In this document: piece by piece, positions 6,473 through 10,532 of the stretch
Layout: every line of letters starts with the position of its first letter
Position numbering within the stretch: position 1 is the first letter of the stretch
NCBI GenBank assembly: GCA_965371945.1
Contig: CBDVAK010000111.1
Span: forward strand, 1-10,532
Length of the DNA stretch: 10,532 nt
DNA from: CBDVAK01 sp965371945
Lineage (GTDB): Bacteria; Pseudomonadota; Gammaproteobacteria; Competibacterales; JAHEDQ01
Reading direction: 5' to 3'
The notes under the pieces: model-generated
Databases searched by the model: none
What the model saw: the letters and a program-made list of their open reading frames with translations, nothing else
Told to the model about the DNA's origin: nothing
Translations under genes and position numbers: made by a program

Positions 6473-7153
6473 TCATTGGCATGGCTTCGGGTCCCGCCCG
6501 GGCAATCGCAGCAGGTAAACATGTTCCATCAGCGCCCGCAGACCTTTGTCCCGGAAATGCGGCGCTTCCAGCAGGGCATCGTGGCTGTACACCAGGCCGA
6601 CCTCGCAGGTGGCCGCATAAAGGCCGCGCACTTCGTCCTCGCTGACCGAGAACGGGGGGCCGTTCATGTCCGCCTGATCGTAGTCCAGCGTCACCAGCAA
6701 CATGTCGATCCCGGGTGGGCTGATCGTCAGCACATGCCGCGCGTAGTCTGCGCGCATGGCCGGCGGCAGAGCGATCAGCGAAGCGCGGTCATAGATGGCG
6801 CCAATACCCTGCAAATCGGTCGCCTCCAGGTCGAAAAAATCGCCCAACAGCACCCTCACCTCGCCCCACTGCCAGCATTCGAAGCTACCCTGATGGCTGC
6901 GACGGGGCTGCCAGCCCTGCTCCTCGAAGAAAGCCTGTACCGCCACGGGACTTATTTCGATGCCGAGCACCGGGAAACCCTGGTCGGCGAGCCAGCGCAT
7001 ATCGTGGCTCTTGCCGCAAAGGGGCACCAGGACGGTACTGCCCGGGGCCACATCCGTATGGTTCCAGAAACGTTGCAGATGCGCGCTGATCTCGCGCTGG
7101 TGGAAACCGATCTGGTCGGCCTCCCAGCGCTGGTGCCAGAATGCTGGATCCAC
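6473..7153 (-). CDS. tpm: Thiopurine S-methyltransferase (bacterial TPMT)
   Basis: This is a SAM-dependent methyltransferase of the TPMT family (226 aa). In bacteria these cytoplasmic enzymes methylate thiols and selenium or tellurium compounds, and some confer tellurite tolerance. Visible family marks are the FWHQRWEADQIGFHQ start (5-19), SAM loop VLVPLCGKSHDM at 41-52 followed by LGIEIS at 63-68, GDFFDL at 104-109, YDRASLIALPP at 121-131, and GPPFSV at 155-160. The C-terminus is slightly longer than the roughly 218 residues I expect. Translation starts at GTG 7153: a stop codon (TGA, 7157-7159) lies two codons upstream in frame, and GGGGG sits six bases before the GTG. It converges with cinA and diverges from the DUF2797 gene with 65 bp between starts. 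Confidence 0.95.
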   Translation of the reverse strand: MDPAFWHQRWEADQIGFHQREISAHLQRFWNHTDVAPGSTVLVPLCGKSHDMRWLADQGFPVLGIEISPVAVQAFFEEQGWQPRRSHQGSFECWQWGEVRVLLGDFFDLEATDLQGIGAIYDRASLIALPPAMRADYARHVLTISPPGIDMLLVTLDYDQADMNGPPFSVSEDEVRGLYAATCEVGLVYSHDALLEAPHFRDKGLRALMEHVYLLRLPGRDPKPCQ

Positions 7154-7183
7154 GCGTCACCCCCACGAACTTGTGTGCCGCGC

Positions 7184-7189
7184 TATCAT
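7184..7189 (+). promoter_or_regulatory. Possible -10 box (TATCAT) for the DUF2797 gene
   Basis: TATCAT in the context GTGCCGCGC lies 30 bp before the DUF2797 start, which would give a leader of about 23 nt that includes the AGGAG site. No clear -35 hexamer is seen. The flank resembles the TATAAT at 5101-5106 (GTGCCGCGGG) and the TATCAT at 3260-3265 (TCGCGG). Confidence 0.35.
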
Positions 7190-7206
7190 CACCCGGTGAC
7201 CCCGAC

Positions 7207-7211
7207 AGGAG
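7207..7211 (+). promoter_or_regulatory. Ribosome binding site deciding the DUF2797 start
   Basis: AGGAG lies seven bases before ATG 7219. An in-frame ATG at 7141 lies inside the divergent tpm coding region and would add 26 residues absent from family members, so 7219 is chosen. Confidence 0.8.
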
Positions 7212-7218
7212 CAAATCG

Positions 7219-8040
7219 ATGCAGTTGAGCGGACACCTGTCCAAAATGCAGGTTCATCACCACGACACGGTGCACTACCAGCTGTGTCTGGATCAACACC
7301 GCCTGGATCTCAACCCGCTGCTGGGCGAACAGATCGAAATCCGTTTCGACGGCAAGATCCACTGCCAGCACTGTGGCCGGGCAACCCGCAAGAGCTACAG
7401 CCAGGGTTATTGTTTTCCATGCAGCCAGAAGCTGGCTGCATGCGACATGTGCATTGTCAGGCCGGAGCGTTGTCACTATGCGCTCGGCACCTGTCGGGAA
7501 CCCGACTGGGGCGACGACCATTGCATGCAGACCCACGTAGTCTATCTGGCCAACTCTTCCGGACTCAAGGTCGGCATCACCCGTGGCACCCAGATCCCGA
7601 CCCGCTGGATAGACCAGGGTGCCAGCAGCGCCCTGCCGATCATGCAGGTTCCATCGCGCCTGCACTCCGGTCTGGTCGAGGTGCTGCTGGCCACGCAGAT
7701 TTCCGACCGCACCGACTGGCGCGCCATGTTACGCGGCAAGCCCGAGCCCGTGGATCTGATGGCACAGCGCGACCGCCTGCTGGAATCGCAGCTCGAACAA
7801 CTGACCGCATTGAAGGAAACCCACGGCGAAGCCGCGTTCGATTTGCTCGCCGACGCCAGCACCGTGTCGATCGACTACCCGGTGCTCGAGTACCCCGACA
7901 AGATTCGCCCGCTGAACCTGGACAAGACCGCGACCGTCGCCGGACGATTGCTGGGTATCAAGGGCCAGTACCTGATCCTCGATTCCGGCGTGCTCAACAT
8001 CCGCAAGTTTACCAGCTACCAGGTCAGCTTCGGGTACTGA
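7219..8040 (+). CDS. DUF2797 family protein with Cys-rich zinc-binding module
   Basis: This 273-aa protein matches the DUF2797 family, whose function I do not know. Residues 49-102 hold nine cysteines, including CxxC pairs at 49/52, 65/68 and 75/78, then Cys85, Cys92 and Cys102; this looks like one or more structural zinc sites. Next comes the strongly family-like stretch VVYLANSSGLKVGIT (107-121) with Arg129-Trp130. After that come Glu144 in GLVEVLL and Arg154/Trp157 in DRTDW. That order recalls the GIY-YIG/T5orf172 nuclease core; this is my inference, not an established annotation. The last 80 residues appear beta-rich and close with ITSYQ-like FTSYQVSFGY. The gene diverges from tpm, and its last 17 bp overlap the 3' end of the hydrolase gene on the other strand. 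A nucleic-acid role is plausible but unproven. Confidence 0.88.
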   Translation: MQLSGHLSKMQVHHHDTVHYQLCLDQHRLDLNPLLGEQIEIRFDGKIHCQHCGRATRKSYSQGYCFPCSQKLAACDMCIVRPERCHYALGTCREPDWGDDHCMQTHVVYLANSSGLKVGITRGTQIPTRWIDQGASSALPIMQVPSRLHSGLVEVLLATQISDRTDWRAMLRGKPEPVDLMAQRDRLLESQLEQLTALKETHGEAAFDLLADASTVSIDYPVLEYPDKIRPLNLDKTATVAGRLLGIKGQYLILDSGVLNIRKFTSYQVSFGY

Positions 8041-8923
8041 CCCGGGTATCGCGCAACAGCCGCGCCAGATCACCCGCGAAGCGCTCGCGTTCCCACAAAT
8101 GTGGCGAGTGGTCACTATCATGATATATCTCGAAACGCGAGTTGATCAGCCGACTATGCAGATAACGACCCACATCCAGGCTGTAAAACTGGCTCTGGCC
8201 ACCGTGTATCAGCAGGGTCGGTAAACGCACGGCTGGTAGCAGAGAGCGAAAATCGCACTGTACGAGACTCTGCCAGCACTCGATCATCGCCGCGTGGTCG
8301 AGGCTGCCGAGATAGTCCCTGAGCAATGCATACTGGTCGGGTGGAAGATCCGCGACCGCGTGCCCCAGATGTTGGTTACCGGCAGCCACCAGACCCAGCA
8401 CCGCATCGGCAAAATCCTCCTGCAGGCTTCGAATCAGGCCTGCGTTGGCGGTGAGATCGAATTCCCCGTACAGACCCAGCCGCCAGTCATCGGCGCTGAG
8501 CAGACGCGGTGACTGATCGACCAGACAAAGCCCGGCCAGACCCTGTTCACCATAGTTGGCAATGTATTCCAGTATGATCAGGGCCCCCATCGAGTGGCCT
8601 ACCAGCAGCGGGCGGTCGATCTCCAGGTCCGCGATCATGTGGCGCAGATCCGTGGCCATACGGCTCACGGTGATGGCTGAACGGGTCTGCTTCCCACCCA
8701 AGCCGTGGCCACGGGCATCCCAGCAATACAGGCGCGCCTGCTGGCCAAGATGGGCGATCAATCCGGACCAGTCCCGATGACTCGCGGCCCAGCCGTGCAG
8801 CAGGATCACCGCCGGACCCTGACCCGCCACCCTGACAGTGATCGGCTCGCCGTCTTCGGCACGCCATTGCACCCGCCCGGCGGTGGCGCTGTTCAAGGCA
8901 CTCGTCCACCCTTCAGTCTTCAT
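8024..8923 (-). CDS. Alpha/beta hydrolase fold protein
   Basis: This 299-aa cytoplasmic hydrolase (no signal peptide) has the canonical fold marks: oxyanion-hole HGW at 43-45, DARGHG at 69-74, nucleophile elbow GHSMG at 109-113 (Ser111) and the C-terminal histidine in SDHSPH (His272). The usual acid after strand 7 is missing, as the segment reads LLIHGGQSQFYS; Asp136 in CLVDQSP after strand 6, or Asp250, could serve instead. Residues 140-230 form the cap. It could be an esterase, lactonase or haloperoxidase-like enzyme; the substrate cannot be told. Its ATG lies inside the end of the upstream dehydrogenase gene (11-nt overlap), with no strong ribosome site of its own, so translation is probably coupled. 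The 3' end overlaps the DUF2797 gene by 17 nt tail to tail. Confidence 0.9.
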   Translation of the reverse strand: MKTEGWTSALNSATAGRVQWRAEDGEPITVRVAGQGPAVILLHGWAASHRDWSGLIAHLGQQARLYCWDARGHGLGGKQTRSAITVSRMATDLRHMIADLEIDRPLLVGHSMGALIILEYIANYGEQGLAGLCLVDQSPRLLSADDWRLGLYGEFDLTANAGLIRSLQEDFADAVLGLVAAGNQHLGHAVADLPPDQYALLRDYLGSLDHAAMIECWQSLVQCDFRSLLPAVRLPTLLIHGGQSQFYSLDVGRYLHSRLINSRFEIYHDSDHSPHLWERERFAGDLARLLRDTRVSTRS

Positions 8924-9677
8924 CGACAGCAGTCACATAGTTGAGGGCGAGTCTGCCACCATCCACATAGATGGTCTGACCGGTGATATAGGAGGCATCA
9001 TCGGAGGCCAGGAACACGGCGACACTGGCGACCTCCGATACTTCGCCACAGCGCCCCATCGGGGTTCTGGAAAGAATCATGCGACGGGCGGCATCGTCGT
9101 GCATGATCTGTTCGAGCATCTCGGTGAGGATGCTGCCAGGACCAATGGCATTGACCCGTACCCCCTTGGCCGCCAGCGCAGTCGCCATCACCCGGGTGAG
9201 CTGATTGAGGCCGCCCTTGGATACGTTGTAGGCAAGTTGGTTGGGAATGGTCATCACGGCGTTCACCGAAGACATATTGATGATGCTTCCCGCACCCTGC
9301 CCGACCATCTGTCGCGCCGCAGCCTGGCCGACCAGAAACCCACCTTTCAGGTTGACCCGCAAGACCTCGTCAAAATCCTGCTCCTGCAGGTCGAGTATGT
9401 CAGCCGCTCGCAGGATACCGGCGTTGCTGACGCAGATATCCAGACTACCGAACCTGTCCACGGTCCGCTCCACCAGTTCGGTAACCTGGCTGGCATCGCC
9501 CACGTCGCAGGGCAGGAACAGACTGCCCGGCAGACGGGCGGCGGCCGCTTCGCCCTGCTGGCGCTCCACATCGGCCAGTACCACCCGGGCCCCCTCCGCC
9601 GCAAACGCTTCGGCCACTCCCAAGCCGATCCCCTGGGCGGCACCGGTGACGATGGCAACCTTGTCCTGCAGACGCAT
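8913..9677 (-). CDS. Short-chain dehydrogenase/reductase (classical SDR)
   Basis: This 254-aa Rossmann-fold oxidoreductase acts on an unknown alcohol or carbonyl substrate. It shows the cofactor motif TGAAQGIG at 11-18, NAG at 85-87, Asn109, catalytic Ser137, Tyr150 and Lys154 (YNVSK), and PG at 180-181 followed by the ITGQTIYVDGG ending typical of FabG/glucose dehydrogenase-like members. Asp36 at the end of the second strand (LADVER) points to NAD(H) rather than NADP(H). ATG 9677 is preceded by GGGGAG (complement of 9686-9691) at good spacing. It is the first gene of a likely two-gene unit with the alpha/beta hydrolase, which suggests oxidation or reduction followed or preceded by ester hydrolysis. 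It resembles FabG, but no fatty-acid genes are nearby, so I do not call it fabG. Confidence 0.93.
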   Translation of the reverse strand: MRLQDKVAIVTGAAQGIGLGVAEAFAAEGARVVLADVERQQGEAAAARLPGSLFLPCDVGDASQVTELVERTVDRFGSLDICVSNAGILRAADILDLQEQDFDEVLRVNLKGGFLVGQAAARQMVGQGAGSIINMSSVNAVMTIPNQLAYNVSKGGLNQLTRVMATALAAKGVRVNAIGPGSILTEMLEQIMHDDAARRMILSRTPMGRCGEVSEVASVAVFLASDDASYITGQTIYVDGGRLALNYVTAVDED

Positions 9678-9727
9678 TGTCGTTACTCCCCACGATTGTC
9701 GAAGGCTGCGATCCTAGCACCGACACC

Positions 9728-9760
9728 GCACGGCGGGATCACTCATGGCATGCGCCGTGC
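9728..9760. repeat. Perfect 8-bp inverted repeat in a divergent promoter region
   Basis: GCACGGCG (9728-9735) and CGCCGTGC (9753-9760) are perfectly complementary with a 17-nt spacer. The repeat lies between the divergent SDR and membrane-protein genes, 50 bp upstream of the SDR start. Its spacing could suit a dimeric regulator site or a hairpin with a large loop; no T-run follows. Chance remains possible in GC-rich DNA. Confidence 0.4.
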
Positions 9761-9770
9761 TTCCGTTGTC

Positions 9771-9800
9771 TTGTGGCGGCTATTGGCGCAAGCATATGCT
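9771..9800 (+). promoter_or_regulatory. Weak sigma70-like promoter candidate for the terminal gene
   Basis: TTGTGG (9771-9776) and TATGCT (9795-9800) are 18 bp apart and point toward the terminal gene. Both hexamers are only four-of-six matches. An alternative -10-like TAAGAT lies at 9814-9819 without a -35 partner. Confidence 0.2.
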
Positions 9801-9853
9801 GAGGCATGCAGGTTAAGATAGCCGTCTGCGATTCACTCCATACCGAGATCCCG

Positions 9854-10532
9854 ATGCACGCAACTCTGCACACAGCACTGTCCCGCCTTCAACAGGATCA
9901 ACGGTTTGCAGAGATCACAGCGTCTTTCAACGGCCTCAATCTGCGCAAGGCCTACCCCGATCTGACTGCGTCGGATCAGGGCACCGTGGTACGCGCCGCC
10001 AGACAGCGTGTGGCGGATGCCCGCAAAGGCCTTGCCGACGGGCAAGCCGCGGGCGAACCACCGCCAGCGGTAAGCGGAGAGTCAACTTTCCCGCTCGCTG
10101 ACCCCACCACCGCACCTGCCCGGAAGACATCCGAACCGGAACCGCACAAACCGCAGCCGGCGCCGGCAAACCTCAGCCGGGCTGCCATCCCGAGTCAGGA
10201 ACCGGAGTCCCGGACGACACCCACGGAGGCTGACAACTGGCCTGATCTGATGAGCGGTAGCACTCCACCGGGCAAGCGATTCCGAAACGTGGCAGCCATC
10301 GCGGCGGGAATTGTACTGGCCGGCGCGCTCGGTCTGTTCACGGCCTGGGATCAATGGCAGGGCGTCCCTGCTGATGCTACCAGCGACGCTCAAACTGCTG
10401 ACCCGGGTGAAGTTACCCCGCCCACTGACGACCACACGGTACCCTCGGCCATCGACCCGACCCGGCGCAAGGTTCAGGACATCATCGAGCGTCATCGCGA
10501 CATGCTGGTGGAGCCTCCCACCGTTGAGGCGG
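9854..10532 (+). CDS. Hypothetical single-pass membrane protein, partial (cut by window end)
   Basis: An open frame runs from ATG 9854 to the window edge without a stop (226 residues seen). I do not recognise the family. Residues 1-62 look helical and charged (ALSRLQQDQRFAE, RAARQRVADARKGL); 63-140 are low in order and rich in Pro, Glu, Ser and Thr. Next comes KRFR and a hydrophobic segment at about 146-165, then an acidic, Pro/Thr-rich linker (170-200) and a charged helix starting DPTRRKVQDIIERHRD. The basic residues before the membrane segment suggest the N-terminus is cytoplasmic and the C-terminus periplasmic. GAG six bases upstream is a weak ribosome site. An in-frame ATG at 9806 would add 16 residues but has GAGG too close to it. 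It diverges from the SDR gene. The rest lies outside the window. Confidence 0.7.
   Translation, partial: MHATLHTALSRLQQDQRFAEITASFNGLNLRKAYPDLTASDQGTVVRAARQRVADARKGLADGQAAGEPPPAVSGESTFPLADPTTAPARKTSEPEPHKPQPAPANLSRAAIPSQEPESRTTPTEADNWPDLMSGSTPPGKRFRNVAAIAAGIVLAGALGLFTAWDQWQGVPADATSDAQTADPGEVTPPTDDHTVPSAIDPTRRKVQDIIERHRDMLVEPPTVEA

Noticed and set aside
7141..7218. ATG 7141 as the DUF2797 start
   Set aside because: It lies within tpm on the other strand and adds residues unlike the family; ATG 7219 has a well-spaced AGGAG.
6476..7228. A 250-codon open frame on the plus strand
   Set aside because: It is antisense to tpm, and its translation shows no domain.
8838..9821. A 327-codon open frame on the plus strand
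   Set aside because: It is antisense to the SDR and the start of the hydrolase, both with intact catalytic motifs, and shows no family features.

Overview
The window is GC-rich chromosomal DNA that reads as an ordinary gammaproteobacterial housekeeping region. The gene content supports this: IspG, a two-domain CinA, a bacterial thiopurine methyltransferase, a DUF3301 protein and a DUF2797 protein, the latter two typical of Gammaproteobacteria. No tRNA, rRNA, CRISPR array, integrase or transposase is visible. The species cannot be named from the sequence alone.

Layout, left to right: a noncoding leader with small hairpins (1-235); an FbpC/PotA-type ABC transporter ATPase (236-1291, +), convergent with an FtsH-family AAA+ membrane protease that appears to be a paralogue (1307-3244, -, GTG start). 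A short DUF3301 membrane protein (3269-3586, +) diverges from ftsH across only 24 bp and converges with ispG (3606-4850, -). A 358-bp gap separates ispG from cinA (5209-6453, +) and holds a large imperfect palindrome. tpm (6473-7153, -) converges with cinA and diverges from the DUF2797 gene (7219-8040, +). A probable two-gene operon on the minus strand follows: a short-chain dehydrogenase (8913-9677) overlapping an alpha/beta hydrolase (8024-8923), whose 3' end overlaps that of the DUF2797 gene. The window ends inside a single-pass membrane protein of unknown function (9854 to the edge, +).

The genes alternate strand and are mostly single-gene units, so they do not form one pathway. IspG serves isoprenoid (MEP pathway) synthesis, CinA NAD/pyridine nucleotide salvage, FtsH membrane protein quality control, Tpm methylation of small thiol or metalloid compounds, and the SDR/hydrolase pair an unidentified small-molecule conversion.

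The most unusual item is the 165-bp quasi-palindrome between ispG and cinA (4940-5104). When paired by hand, its outer 57 positions give 43 Watson-Crick pairs, 9 G-U pairs on the plus strand and only 5 true mismatches. That bias suggests selection on a plus-strand RNA hairpin. The second is a possible GIY-YIG-like core behind a cysteine-rich zinc-binding module in the DUF2797 protein.
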